Positions 35,601 through 48,386 of a DNA stretch of 64,000 nucleotides are shown in pieces. The notes below the pieces were generated by a model, which was not told the origin of the DNA, did not search any database, and saw only the letters and a program-made list of their open reading frames with translations. Numbering within the stretch: position 1 is the first letter of the stretch; each line of letters starts with the position of its first letter. The translations under genes and the position numbers were made by a program. The DNA is taken from contig KL647300.1 in NCBI GenBank assembly GCA_000727475.1, positions 2,501,063 to 2,565,062 of the forward strand. Reading direction: 5' to 3'. Source of the DNA: Sarcocystis neurona. Taxonomy: Eukaryota; Apicomplexa; Conoidasida; Eucoccidiorida; Sarcocystidae.

Positions 35601-38600
35601 TATATATACGGATATCCTATACATACGTGCTGCAGACGTATGCATATATATATATATATACATATATACATTCATACGTACGCTCATGCATAAATACCAG
35701 TGAATATGCGCTTGAATGTATTTATACATATATGAAAAAAGCAGCCATGCAGAACTATGCGGACGTGACTGCCGCGAGAAGTAAAGTGTGCCCTGGAGCC
35801 GCATGGCAGAGCAGCACATTATTTCTGTGGCTTGTTTCTTTCCTTCTCGTAACACGAGTACGAAGACTACACATTCATACTATAAGCAAAGGAGAAAAGG
35901 CAAGAGGAAGTACAGGGGCAACGAGATGCGGCGGAACTGCCGAATTAGACGTCCTTGCAGCGTTGTTCACATATTCACTACGAGAAAAGCTGCTCACGCA
36001 CCAGCGCTCCATCAAGGTGGGTATGTACAAATGTGTACAGACAGGGACACATATATCTGTGTGGAAATATCTGCATGCGGGGAAAACTTGAAAAAAAGAC
36101 CTGCTTATGTTTTGCGTTGCTGTACCTTACTCTGCAGGATTTTGGGTACCCTGGATAATTCGCAGCACGACGGTGTGCTGGTCTCTTCGCGCAAACGCAT
36201 ATATTTGTATCATCTAGTTCTCGTACGTAAAGAGGAATTTTTACTATCGGACGATTAAAATCCGAATTTATATCTGTATTGATACGTGTGCATCCATGTA
36301 AAGCCCGAGAGAGGTCTTCTGTTGGCCGTTGTGCTGATGTTTGCACACAGCTGTGATAAAATCCATACCTCTGCGTCAAGCCTGTTGCGTCCTTCACTCG
36401 CAACGTGTACAGCGGGCAGCCGTATACAGGCTTTATGGCATGAAGACAAGGACACACTCGCAAAGAAACGCAAAAAGCCATATTGGGGAACGAGCTTCCG
36501 AGCGGCACCGAAGCCGATATAGACTTGGGGTGAGTGACATTTGTGTACGTCCCTTCGTACAGAGGTGCACGTCGCGGCATTCACTTCTGTGTGATCATCT
36601 ACAGAAAGTACACCGTGCAGCTCTCCAGAGAGGCACACACGTCTCCATGCTGCGTAGACGAGTGGACGACTCGGTATCCAAGTACACACCTCCTTTTGTG
36701 TTGCTCAGGGGCAGACTCTACTTACTGCGTACAGCGTGTCTGTAGCAGCCTTACGAACCGTCGAGCAGCAGCGGAAGCAGTAGCAGCAGCCGGAGCGCAG
36801 CAGCAGCAATGTTACCAGCGAGGCCTGCTACTTTTCTGCAGCGACTACGGTAAGCACGGCAGCAACAGGAGCGGCACAGGGGGCTCTTCTAGTTTATGCG
36901 TGCGAGGCGAACCTGCTCTCCGCACGCAAAATCTGAAGGCACGACCCGTTTGGCAACATTGCAGCGTTCTCCAGAACTTGTGCTTTTACTTTTTTCTACT
37001 AAAATCACAACAACGGATCCTTACGGCATTGCCGTACCATGCAGTGGCACGAAAAATAACAGCAGCTTCTTTCTCTGGTCCATTTCCTTTACGCTCTTCT
37101 GTGGTTTTACAGCTGCCTCATCTTGCAGCCGTGCAGCGTACAACAACAGCCACTCCTCGTCCACCTTCCCACCGCAGTGACTACATAATGCGGGCAGTTG
37201 TGGACCGCTGCTGCTTCTGTTGCTTCTCTCTGCTGGAGGACCAGCGGATCAGCTTCACAGTGACCTTTTCTTGACCTTTTGAAACCCCGTCTTGGGTCTT
37301 CTCTAGCTAGCAGCAAGCGCATCAGGCGCTCCGCACAGTAGCGTTAGCATACGCACTCGGTGCCGCTGCCTCTTTTTATCGCGAGAACTACTCACAGCAG
37401 CAATCGCAGCAGCAGCAGCGGCGTCCTCTACTTCTCCGGATGCGATACATGTTGGAGTAGGGATCCCCAGCACAACCAAACGCGGCAGCTACCTTTTCTT
37501 AGTTTTTTCTATGTACATAGAAGTGTTAGTATAAGAAGCAATTTCATCTTCTCTCTCTGTCGCAGGTGTTCAGCAGCACGAGATATGCAGCCGGTTCTGC
37601 GGCCTCTCCTCTTTGGAATTGCTCCGGCTAGCAGCCCATACACACGTAAGCAGTAGTTACTGTTGCTACTGTTTCTACTACTTCTTCTCTTCTACTTCGT
37701 CTGTTGCCACTCCTTCTTTTGTCTCGTAGCGCGTCTTTCGCTACACTCCCACTTTAACCGGTGCGTACTCTATTTGATGCAGGGGCAGCATGTTCTGCAG
37801 AGGCAACAAATGCAGCAGCAGGCGAGGCTGACGAGCAGTAGTAGCCCTCCCCCTACAATAAGGATGATTTGCCACGGCTCCATCTGCAAGGTTTTAAATT
37901 GCTGTTTGATGGCGCTGCAGGAAGGGATAGGTCAAAGGCAGAATTCTCGCAGCTTGCATAGGGCACCGTTGGATTTGCTAGAGGGAGTGATGCAGCCGCC
38001 AGCACAACAACCGCGAGGTAAACTGATTTATGGAGACAGAATACGAACAACGACACACATCAGAAGGTGGTAGGAATGCCGCCAAGGAGGACAAAACGGA
38101 TGCAAAATGCAGTGGAGGCGCTGTACAGACAGACATGGGATACAGCTCGCCAACGAAGGAACGGCGGACAGTCATCTGCTGCCACCGAAAGAGGAACGCG
38201 CGGCCGGCGTTGTACGGAGGAAAACAGTATACAGCTCGTTGAGGAGAGAGCAGTTCCATTTTCTTAGTCAAATATATGTATATATACATATATATGTATA
38301 TATGTGCACAAAAGTTGGATCCTCTATATAACTCAGGCCATCTCTACTGCTCCCTGCGTCTTCCTGTACACGTATGCCGACCTATAGGGCAAGGACACAC
38401 AATACCTCTGGAGAGAACGAGGGCCGCACAGACGCCTCACAGCACCTAGGATACCGGAAGTGCACACTGGTATACGCGGTGATGGAACAAGCACTTTGAA
38501 CAGGTTGAATGTAAAGAAAACATGTTTACATGTATATAATTAACATCTGTACGGAGGTATGCATCCACTGGTGCAAACGAATACACAAACATATACATAT

Positions 38601-40529
38601 TTATGTGTACGTATAATTGTCCCTTTATGTTTATATTCCTGTAGAGGATACTTCACAGCACTCCCGATAAAAAAGGCAAAAAAGCGTTTACGCGTTACCC
38701 TCTGCCTAGTGCACATAAACTTGCACAGTATAGAAGATACAAGGCACACGGTACGCCCTGTATACGTGACTTATATGTCTGCGCATACGCAATGAGTGAG
38801 AGTGTTTTTTTCATCAGATAGATGTGTGAGGGCTCACCCCCAGGAGTGTCTGAAATAGTTCGCGCACCAAAATGGTGGTTCTCTGTCTCCACGTATCGTT
38901 CGAAAGATCTACAAAGCTAGAGTGCTTTGTGTGTATGCATACTTTGACACACAACAGTGGAAACTAAAAGCTTAACATTATTTAGCACTAAAAACCTCTT
39001 CTATATACAAAAAAACGTATTAGCTTAGTTTTCTTCTGTCTGCGGTGCCACACCGTATTTCGGCGTGGACGTAAGTGGACACGTATGGATGCAAGTGTCT
39101 CCACACGTGCCTAGGTCGAGACGTGTTGTCTCGACATTTCTGTCCGCTGTGTGGCTCCTGTGGGGGGCACTTGGAAAGAATTGATGTAGCCAGTTGAAGC
39201 ACAGTCATGTAGAACCCTGTCGATGCAGAGAAGACGTACTTGTCAGTACCTTTGAATTTACAAACACGCAAAAAAGGGTTATGACGTCCCCATCAACATG
39301 ACATGTGCATGAAGCCTCGATGCGCTGTGATGTCTCTTCTACACAGAGAACCTCAGAGCTAACACGTGACTTCTACTGACCATGCACGAAGAGTATAACT
39401 TAAGACTTCGCATAACAGTCAACTATCTCAGTCGACTATCACCCACAGAGACGAGTATCTCGCACGGAGTGCAAACACGCCGACAAAAAAATATAAAATA
39501 TACATAGATTTACGTACATACTCACGGAGTCTATACACGTGTTCTTCTCCGTATACGTATATACACCAGTTGAAAGCAGTTAGGCGCTGCAGAGGTCCTT
39601 TTACCTGTACACACGTGCGTATACAGGGGTGCGGATACGTGTGTCTGTATGTACGGGTGGTAGTGGGTGAATGCTTGTGGACGTATATAGATCTGTTATG
39701 CCGTTATGTACGTGGGGAGTTTTCATGGCGCTCCCGGCCCAGCCGAGGAGGATGGACAGAGGGAATGAACCATAGAGGGGAAACGGACTCACTAGTTCAC
39801 CAAGCATCCACAAATGCACACATATATACACACGTACGTACAGAACATGTAAGTGTGTTCTTACTGGTACGCGCAGCTGTATTCAGGACAACAAAGTATA
39901 TTTGTACGCGTGCGCAGTGCCACCGTGTCCTGCTGCTGCTTCTATAAAACGCTTCCTGTCAGATGTGAGAAGTGCAATGCGGACAAGCACGACACTGAAT
40001 GCGTGCTGCCTCTCTCGAGGGAACTCGGAGCCATGTCTCGAAGTGCCTTGTAAACACACTCTGATCTAGGGGCTGCAGGTGGCTGTAGACACAAGGAGCC
40101 TGCCAACGATGAAAATCACGCACACAGTTACAGCGGTAGATTGACCTCCACAACGTGAATACGTGTGCCTATTTTTTTATTACTCTAGGGAGACAGAGAC
40201 ACACTTGAAGAGAAAGAGGTAAAGGCGACAGCTAAGCAACCCTGGGTAAAAGGCCTTCACCGCGGCCAAACACACAGACACGGCCGCACACGCACAGCAG
40301 CAGCAGTTGTAGTAGTAGCATCATCGGAAACAAAGCGAGCGCAGAACAACAACGCCAGCAGCAACCACCCGAGAAGGAGATGTGGCAGTACAACAGATCC
40401 AACGGCTTGTGGGCAGTTGGAACAGTAAGCTGCATAAGACGTAGCGGCAGCAATCGTGGTAGTATCAATAGCTCTGCGAGAACTTGTTTTAGTATTAATC
40501 GTGTTGATAGTGACGGTAAAAGTACTGGT

Positions 40530-40576
40530 ATTAAGAAGCAATAGTAGTAGTAGTAGCAGTAATAGTAGTAAAGTGA
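40530..40576. repeat. AGT/GTA trinucleotide repeat
   Basis: Imperfect (AGT)n tract with one AGC interruption, unlike the CAG/CTG repeats elsewhere. It lies in an open plus-strand frame (40456-40797) where it would encode Ser, but no conserved motif supports that frame. Confidence 0.75.
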
Positions 40577-40890
40577 TAGGGGAGGTAGCAGCTACAGTAG
40601 CGTTTGCAGCAAGCCGGAGTAGCAGTACTGTCAACAACAGTAGGGGTAGCAGCAGTATAATGACAAGTGATTTCTTTTACTACGAGCCACCCCGTGAGGA
40701 CCAGAGTGTGTCAGGCGGTCATAGTAGACAATATTTCCTCACTCTACGCGCGAAAACAGGTCCTGGTTCACCTGCGTATATGTGCAAGCACTCGTAAGTG
40801 AAGACGAACACCATATCTTATGGGCTGACGCTACGCTTCAGTAGTACACAAGAGCAGTATCACCCGTACGTAGGACACGAAAGAAAAGTA

Positions 40891-41072
40891 GACGCTCCTA
40901 CTTTCAAAAGGTCCCTGCACACGAAGTCGTAGTAATGGTGACATTCACTGCCTTTACGTTAGCCGATAAAAATATACCGCAGACACTCCTACTTTTAAAA
41001 TGTCCCTGCGCACGAAGTCGTAGTAATGGAGACACCCACTGCCTTTACGCTAGCCCATACGGATATACCTGA
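40891..41072. repeat. Two tandem copies of a 91-bp unit
   Basis: The unit beginning GACGCTCCTACTTTC at 40891 is repeated from 40982 as GACACTCCTACTTTT. Both contain GAAGTCGTAGTAATGG and CACTGCCTTTACG. The copies are about 85 percent identical by eye. Not coding as far as can be seen. Confidence 0.85.
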
Positions 41073-41903
41073 CGGTCCCAAATTGAGCGTGTGAACCGTA
41101 CGCTTAGGTAGATAACGGTAGACTCACTGCAAGTTTAGGCAGATCTGCATAAGACGGTCTGCACCAGTACACAAGACTGCCGAGACACACGAGTATGCCA
41201 ATGATTCGACAGAATTGGTAACTCTGGCCTCTCCCGTCTGCGTGCACGCAATCGCATACCGCTAACACACATGATCGTGCTCATTGTCTCCACGTAAATA
41301 CAGAAAGGGACACACCCGATTCCCTCCGTTATCTGTGCACATTATCGCACACATATACGAATGCACGCCTACTACATCACGCATACGAGGACGGGAAGAT
41401 ACTTTCACTTCTTCTGCTTCTCTGTACGCATGTGTCTAAATTTATGTCAAGACGGAAGACTTATCGTTCTAAACTACGTATGTCTACTCATGATATAGAG
41501 ATGGTGGAGTACACTTAGAGAAGCCAACTTTCCGCGATCAGATTGTGAACCCTGCGGCGACTTGTTTGTCAGCGGTCATGTTCTAGTACAGGTCCCACGT
41601 GGGCTACTGCTCTTCAGTGCTGGTGCTAATGCAGCTGTCCACCGTCGCTAATGCTGGTGCGCATGTGTACTGCTGTTTCTGCTACTGCTGCTGCATATAC
41701 TGCTGCTCTTGCTGTTACTGCTACCGATGCCTACTGGTGCTGCGACTGACCGTTGTCTTTTCAGTCCACGCTACCTGCTTACTGCCTGCGCTGCTCCTCA
41801 CCGCTCTTCTTGTACCACCGCTGTTGCTGCCGCTTCCTGCGTCTTGTGCCCCTGCCGCTGATACTGCAGCTGAAGAACTATCTACTTCCCCATGCTCATT
41901 AAT

Positions 41904-43221
41904 CTACTCTGTGCAAGGTCTCAAGCACCCACACAAAGAGGGGAATTGCTGTGGGTGGTAGATCGTACCACGTGGGAGAATCGTCATAGTAGATGTGGCA
42001 TGTGGAGCTACTGGCGCGATTGCTATTGGCTCAGTGTTTCCTGCGCTGCTCTTTACTGTCATGCAGCTGATCACGTGTTGCTGCCAAGGCTGCTGTTCGT
42101 GGTGGCCGCGGTGGAACCGCTGCTGCAGCTACCGTTGACCCTTTTTCCTTAGTACTCCCCGCCTGCATTCTCCACGAGCAGACAGTCGCCGGTGTTGTTG
42201 CCGCAGGTGGTGCGGATACTCCCGCTCCCTACCCCAGTTTTCGTCTACGCGGTCACCCCTCTCCCTTTTCCCCTGTATTTTCGCGCTGAAACATCTATTT
42301 CGTTCCTTTATACTCTGCTGTATCTTTGATTTCTTCACTCCCTCTGCCACTCGTCTTACCTTCCTTGTGGCACCTCCGTGGCCCCTTTTGTCGCCTGGCA
42401 ATTGCTGACTACGGTGGGCCAGTGCTATTGTAGTGTGTTCCACGTATTGTAGGTTCCATGAGTGTGTGTCACACGCGAATTCGCTGTCGTCGAGGATAGA
42501 TGGGCTATCTGCGTACTCTCCATATTTTGTAGACCGTTTTTTGCAACTGTGCGGCTCAGTGCGCTCAAGTCACCTCCTGCACGAATGCCTCAGTGACAGA
42601 TCGTGCTTTTTCAGAACATTCGTTTAACCCTTCTGTTCAAAAGACTGTGTGAATGAGCTCTCACGCACCCGGCACTCAGCAATTATTCACCTTCGCGGCA
42701 GGTCGCCTCGGTGAAGAGGACGCTCATTTTTCCCTCTTCAGTAGGCCAGCATACGGGGGTACGTCTTACTCGTATGCGTGCACGGCGCCGTCTACGACTT
42801 GCTGAAGTGTGGTCGAGATGAAGTTGTTGCTCCCTGTTTGAGGAGGGCTTTCGTTTGCTGGTTGCTCCTTCACAACGGTAGAAGCGTCACCCAGCTGCCG
42901 CGCAGGATTCGAAGCAGGCCGAAGAGGGGTTGGAGAAATTTTTCCTAGGTGGGGGCCTTGAAGAACAACAGCTGAGCTGGCTCCACTTGATTTGTCTGCC
43001 GAGAGAGTTGGTGTACTGGCGGCCGCTTTAACTGAACAGTAGAAGTGATGCAATGCAGATTCAGAGTTAGAAAAACTCGTTAACCTAGCATAGGTAGCAG
43101 CTGTTGCGGTTACCAAAAAAATCACCAATGAGATGCATCTTCTCTGGGCTGGTGCGACTGGGACGGTAGGCACACAGAGTCGGCGTCTGAACTGAGCGCG
43201 ATCGTCTTTCACTCCCCCCAT
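41904..43221 (-). CDS. Predicted secreted or membrane protein of unknown family, three exons
   Basis: I do not recognise this gene. Model: complement(join(41904..42122, 42360..42483, 42770..43221)), 264 codons plus stop, with matching phases (2, then 0) and GTAAGA donors at both introns. The N-terminus is basic and followed by a hydrophobic segment at about residues 30-44 (core SLVIFLVTATAATYA), consistent with a recessed signal peptide or signal anchor, as seen in many apicomplexan secretory proteins. The next 100 residues are Ser/Thr/Pro-rich. Exon 2 has a Cys and several aromatic residues (EFACDTHSWNLQYVE). The C-terminus is Pro/His-rich with two Cys. Part of a minus-strand cluster. Start chosen at the only ATG before the hydrophobic segment. 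Confidence 0.6.
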
Positions 43222-44005
43222 CGTTAATACGCAACGGCTATTCGGCTTTACTTTTCCCTTCCCTTCGGCATGTTTTCCCTCGGTGCAAGGCCGTCAAGTT
43301 TACTTCACTTCGACACAGCCGGAACAAGTAAACTGAGAACGTTTGGCGAACGAGGATTGCACAGCAGATAATCGCACCACCTGATGGAGAAGGACAGCAG
43401 CAGTCACACAGATTCACCAGCAACGAATTCATTAAGAAGAAGAGGACAGAAACATCGAACAATTAGGATAGGGGGCCAACGTGTCACCTCCACTTCCAAC
43501 TGCGTGGAGGGACTTGAGACGAATGCGATAACGTAGTGGGACAGTTTTGCATGTATGTAGTTCGGCCTTCAGAGATCTACGGGACGGAAATAGGTATACT
43601 GAAGAGCACAGCACGAGAACGCCATCGCATAACTTATATTCCACACGGACCCAGACGCTCGGACAGTAGGTACTGTCTCCTAGTAATACAAAAAGTACGT
43701 CTAAAGAACTCCGAGGTCAAATAGGAATCCGCGGAACGCTTGCTCCGGAAAAATTCACGGTGTATTTTGTAAAAAGGACAATAAATGAACACGACCCCGT
43801 CATCCTTGCATGAACAAGGATGGGGCAACGAAGCAAGGCCTAATGGGTTATAAACAAATAAGGACATCTCTGTCGAAAAAAAGAGAGATGGTTAACACAA
43901 CTTGCCTTGAAGGGTCTGCGGCTTGCCAAAAAGACAGAAATGCATGGCTGTGGCTATGGTGATAGGTCCCGGTGGTAATGGCCTGGGGCTGGAATGCTTA
44001 CTCAC

Positions 44006-44713
44006 TTCTAAAAAAAGGACACAAAAGCTGGAAGAACACTCCTTAATATATTTTGACACGGTCTGCCTTTCCTCGAAAGTCTGAATTTCATGAGGCAAGC
44101 TTGGAACGTGGGCAGAATCACTCCAGCAGCGAATGACCGGTAACTTGTGTATGTTTAAAAAGAGGTTCTACGCAGAGTACGGTGTTCACAAAGAGTCTTT
44201 CTTCTTCAGGATGGAACGTGCAAGCGAAAAGACACAGATAGCCAGACTAGAAAGCCTCACACATACACAAAAAAGTCAACACAGCACACTGCGTCGTTTC
44301 CTGCCAGTTACAACATGGGGCAGATGTATGCGCGGAGTAGCTGATGCCGCACGCACAATGCTGATTACATTTTTGTTCTAGACTGCCCGTGCAATAAACG
44401 TAACAAAGCCTTTCTCTCTGCATAAGGAGACTTATTTCAGAAAGTCAAAGCAAACACTCAGTATTCCTCCCGGGTTACCGTACTCTACAAAGCGTAGGCC
44501 TCCAGCAAACATGCTTGAACAAGCCGTTCTAACACATGCGGACCTGAGTCACGTGTCCGCACGATCCCGCAGAATGCTTTGATCCGGCGTCCCCGGAAAT
44601 GTCAGCTGAAAAAGACAGCGGCATACGCACAAACTTTTGACGGACGAATCGGTGCTCTGCAGGTCGTTCTTCGACATCACATGTAGCAGCTCCAACATGC
44701 GGTTAGTGATCAT
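44006..44713 (-). CDS. Partial gene: two coding-like exons, unknown family
   Basis: Exons complement(44627..44713) and complement(44006..44080) join in phase 0: an ATG-initiated helix-like segment (MLELLHVMSKNDLQ) ending at donor GTATGC, then a Cys-containing segment (SKYIKECSSSFCVLF) ending at donor GTGAGT. No downstream exon or stop was placed, and the true start may lie further upstream. It sits between the two better-supported minus-strand genes and is similar to them in exon size and character. Confidence 0.3.
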
Positions 44714-45224
44714 TTTGACACTTTGAAATTTTGTACACGAGCGTGGGAGAACCGAAGAACGATGGTTTGGTGGCTGCACCTTCCTGCACGTATGTGGTTG
44801 AATACGTATACCCCCATTGTGATGTTATATCGTATACGACAGTGAGGTGATGTCATACTGCTGTGACAAACCATGTGTCGTTTCACTGCGTACACAAGAG
44901 AAATTGAATTTCCACATTCACGGGGGAACGCCTATGTCGAAGAAGAAGGCTCCTTCTTATCCGCACAGGTGCCAGAGTGTTTTTCTACGCCTAGCGCTAA
45001 CGAAATATGCCCACCCACCCGGTGCGACAAAGTTTCTTCCAAGTGTCTGCACAGAACGCGCTAATCGTGGATATGCATGTAGCCTCTGAGCACACCGTAT
45101 CAATGAGTGGCACACTCTGGAACTGGTAGCTAAACACAGTGCGCAATAGGAGCACTCGTAGTGCCGCCGTGACTGATCAAGCCGAAAACCTCTTGCGTAC
45201 ACTGTTTAAAATGTTACACACTTT

Positions 45225-46427
45225 CTATTTCCCTGGATCTACTGTCTGAAGTAGGCGGAGACAAATGACATCGATGAGCGTAAGGGTAGTAGGGAGTGAA
45301 GTCGTAGTAGGAGTATTGCTATAAGCAGTACCACTAGTTGTAACAGATACAATCATTTCGTCGAAGTGCGCTGGACTGGACATTGCCCGCAGCTCAAAAA
45401 AGCAGCTGTCAATTGAGCATGGCATGTAGGGTTCTATTTCAGCTATCCGTTGGCGCCAGCCGTTGTGTGCATTCTGTTTTTGATGTTTTGTCGAAAAAGG
45501 ATTGCACACTCTGTTTCAACATGAAAGCTGTGGTTCCAGTTAGTGAAAAATCCGTCATTCCTACCCTTGAGCCACTCTGCAGACTCCATCTGACTCAGAC
45601 AATTCGTCGTTCTTCACCGCCTGGCGTCTCCTGCGGCGTTGGGATGCGTGTAGAGGCATAAACATATAACGGAACTGCGCAGCAGCCGAGTTACATTACC
45701 TGTACATAGTGCCGCATGTTATATCTTCGAGCTTAAATTGAAAGTAACCACCAGGTGGGGCTTCCACAGTGCGAACATTCCAAAGAGTTTTACCCTTTTC
45801 GCTTTCGAGAGCATCCAGCTGAGCAATTGTTGACTCACGTATTGCATTAATAGATGTTTTACTATTTTTCCTCACGCTCTGACACGACAGGGCTATCGAG
45901 CATACCTCACGTCTAAGATCACCCACTGCTTTAAAAGCAGACCTTTGCGTCCTTAAAACATCTTCCTGGTAATTTCGCAGAGACATAGGATCTGGGAGGA
46001 ACAACAGAATACTTCAGCAGCCACGTAGTAGTGGCGCTCGTTCTTAGCTGTGTCTTACGTTCCACCTTTCCTTCGTCTTCGTTTTCGTTGCCTTCGTCTT
46101 CTTCTTCTTCTTCATTGTCTTGCTCGGTTGCCGCCGGTTCAAGGCCATTGACGGTGATACGCGGCACCTTTCCCTTCAGGTTGGGCGATTTAATTACTCT
46201 TATTGGTAGGGCTGAGGTACTGGCGCAAAAGACATTGTATTCTTCCTTACTGAGGGTTATATATCTTCAGTTGTATCTTACGGTGAATATCCTTCGTCAT
46301 CGACGACATTCGTGCGCCCTCGGGAATTGCCACGTAACAACTGCGGAAGGACGGAGTTATGCGTTGCAGAGACGCAAGGCGTCCACAGAGACACGAAAGT
46401 ACCAAATAAAACCACCAGTTGACTCAT
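45225..46427 (-). CDS. Predicted secreted protein of unknown family, four exons
   Basis: I do not recognise this gene. Model: complement(join(45225..45510, 45700..45991, 46059..46249, 46282..46427)), 304 codons plus stop, all junction phases matching. The first 21 residues form a good signal peptide (hydrophobic core LVVLFGTFVSLW, likely cleavage near CVSA-T). Residues about 88-112 are a Glu/Asp/Asn run. Exon 3 is predicted helical with two Cys (EVCSIALSC), followed by an aromatic/Gly stretch (PPGGYFQFKLEDITC). The terminal exon has a W, two further Cys (MPCSIDSC) and a Thr/Ser-rich end. No transmembrane segment after the leader and no clear GPI signal. The first intron as drawn is only 32 bp, so that junction is the weakest point; a sequencing indel is the alternative. 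Confidence 0.65.
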
Positions 46428-46791
46428 AGTGTGGCGTTATACAGCTTTCCTGCGCCAACCGTCTGTTTCTGATTCCTGAGAATGAAGTCTAACACAGTAT
46501 GTCTTCCTTGGATGTAGGAGGATACCACAGCCAACGATACCGTAGCAGCGCAGGACAGTTGAAGTGTAAATACACTATAAATCGACTAATCACCACAAGG
46601 TGACTGCACTACTCTTTTTGAGTCTTAAAAATTTCACACGTAAGCGATGTTGCCCTCTGTTCACCTGACCGGTACGGTGCGGACTTCATGACGGACTTAG
46701 AAGCTGGTGTCACCTTAAAGATTTCACCAGTGTGCTCGACTTCCCACCACTGAAATTTACAAGATGATGGAGGACGCAGTTTCTAGAATTT

Positions 46792-47073
46792 ATGAGCGTG
46801 TATGGCATTTTTGAGTCCCGCCAACGTCGATCTAAAACTCGCTGCTTCGCCCTTGTACCACTGCAAGCGGTACGGAAGCGAGCAAGGTACAGCCACCAAT
46901 GTTACAAGAACGTGATTGAAAAGCACATGCAAGTGGAAGCGTATAAGCAGCTTGCCGGCATTGTCCTTCTGCCATGTAATCCACTCGTGAGTGTGTTTGC
47001 CGCGGTGCATGCTAAGGGACGTAAGCCTACTGTTTCGGTAAGTGGAGTACGCCTGATTTCGCGTTTACTCTGA
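46792..47073 (+). other. Open frame of uncertain status between minus-strand genes
   Basis: A 93-codon plus-strand frame with a protein-like middle part (YKNVIEKHMQVEAYKQL). The opposite strand is also open at 46783-47010 (LQWYKGEAASFRSTLAGL). Neither has a recognisable motif or convincing splice partners, so the coding strand cannot be chosen. Confidence 0.25.
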
Positions 47074-47370
47074 GACAAAAGCGTCACTACACGCATACAC
47101 ATTCCTCTGGGCACGTGGACTCGTCTGTACGGTGAGCTTTATAGCATGTGCGTGCCTACACAGAAGATTTCCGAAAGACGAATGTATATGTATGTTTGCG
47201 GTCCTGTGTGGTTCACAATGACACAAACGATGTAATCACTTCTTGGGATTTCCCTCAGGTTGGCATAATGATACCTTCAGTCGGTGACCACGTCATGCGC
47301 AGAAGCGAATTCAATAACTCCCTGGAAATCTGTCGGACGGCCAGAGTAATGGTGTTTGTGTACAGACGAG

Positions 47371-47470
47371 TGTTTGCCTAGTATGTGTCTGCTGAGGGTG
47401 GGGAGAATGCACTTATGAGATGTTTGCCTAGTATGTGTGTGCTGAGAGTGGGGAGCAAGCACTTGTGAGA
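47371..47470. repeat. Two tandem copies of a 50-bp unit across a stop codon
   Basis: TGTTTGCCTAGTATGTG starts at 47371 and again at 47421; the remainder of each unit (GCTGAGnGTGGGGAG, CACTTrTGAGA) is also repeated. The TAG stop of the minus-strand coding segment at 47428 lies inside the second unit. Confidence 0.85.
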
Positions 47471-47756
47471 CAGAGTTGTGCCTCTGGCGGAAGGACTCCT
47501 TCGCAGAAGTACGTAGCCGAAAGGGGGCTGTTGCAAAGGTAGTGTACCACGGTGGACCCCTGAGGACTGACGGTAGTACGACCGGGAGAACAACGTGTTT
47601 CGGTCATGATTTCCCGTGAAAAACTGTCAAATTCATTTGCGGACGGTATAGTGGGTGTGCCGGTGACGGACACCGTAACACGGTTTGTAGTTAAAGACAC
47701 GTTTTCCGCCGTGGCAAAGATTTCAAAGAGGGCATACAGCTGGTCATGCAGATCCT
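47428..47756 (-). CDS. Terminal exon of an unidentified minus-strand gene
   Basis: Open from an acceptor (ACACCTTTAG) at 47757-47758 to TAG at 47428. It begins with a helix-like segment (DLHDQLYALFEIFATAENV), followed by a strand-like run (RVTVSVTGTPTIP) and a Cys-containing region (TETRC, HYLCN, YFCEG, QLCLTSAC). No upstream exon with matching phase was found; a segment at about 47778-47858 looks coding but does not join in frame. Similar in style to the neighbouring predicted secreted proteins. Confidence 0.4.
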
Positions 47757-47978
47757 AAAGGTGTTGACCTACAGTGCTGGGCGACGCCCCTTTGCACCCG
47801 CAGCATCTTGTCCAAATTTGCAGCTGGCGGCAACAGTACTCGGTAAGAAGGTAAACTGTTAAAGCAGCGGTTCCACATGTGCTGACTGCGCTTATACCAC
47901 GTAACGCTCTATCTACCAGAGTGTCCTACTAGCTACTTCTGTAGATGTGTCCCTCTACGGATGTAAGTCTCTCCCTAC

Positions 47979-48386
47979 ATGCAACATGTCGATTCTACCA
48001 GCCTACATTTTATATACGATAATTCATTCTCATTCCGCGACATCCTGGCCCAGTTCACTCAACGGAGTACAGAACAGTACTCCGTGACGACAAATAAGAA
48101 ACAGAGAAATCTTCTCGCGGCAAGCTGGCAGCTCGCACGAAACTCAGCTTATTACATGTCCGTCTTCCTTCCAGCTGCAGCCGTTCTGGACACGCGTTCA
48201 TGTATACAGCAATGTAGGTGCCTGGATGCTAATGCATGCTACGGCCTCATATATGCAGACGAGCGGGCACTCCTGCTGACAACACTGTCTGTGCGTTTTT
48301 CACTGGCTTGCGGAAGACGCAGACGCGCGGGTATGCTTTGTTGTGTTGGCGTGAGCATGATTTGTATGCGTATTTCAAGAGACTAG
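47979..48386 (+). other. 135-codon open frame of uncertain status
   Basis: Plus-strand frame with a protein-like composition (FSFRDILAQFTQR, LLAASWQLARNSAYY) and several Cys, but no domain I can name and no clear acceptor or donor. It could be an upstream exon of the plus-strand gene at 49374, or chance. Confidence 0.25.

Larger units (their letters stand above)
32661..41903. other. Low-gene-density spacer with scattered coding-like fragments
   Basis: No gene is supported. TATA-type microsatellites lie near 33755-33795, 34632-34655 and 35640-35670. A plus-strand fragment near 35930-36018 ends LREKLLTHQRSIK before a GTGGGT donor. CAG-containing plus-strand fragments lie at about 36745-36851 (between a TGTAG acceptor-like site and a GTAAGC donor-like site) and 37790-38020. 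A Cys/His fragment (CEKCNADKHDTEC) lies near 39963-40001 after a pyrimidine-AG. None could be chained into a gene with consistent phases or assigned to a family. Confidence 0.45.

Noticed and set aside
44133..44381. 82-codon plus-strand frame (charged, KKRFYAEYG)
   Set aside because: Short, no domain, and it starts inside the acceptor region used by the minus-strand segments; kept out of the feature list.
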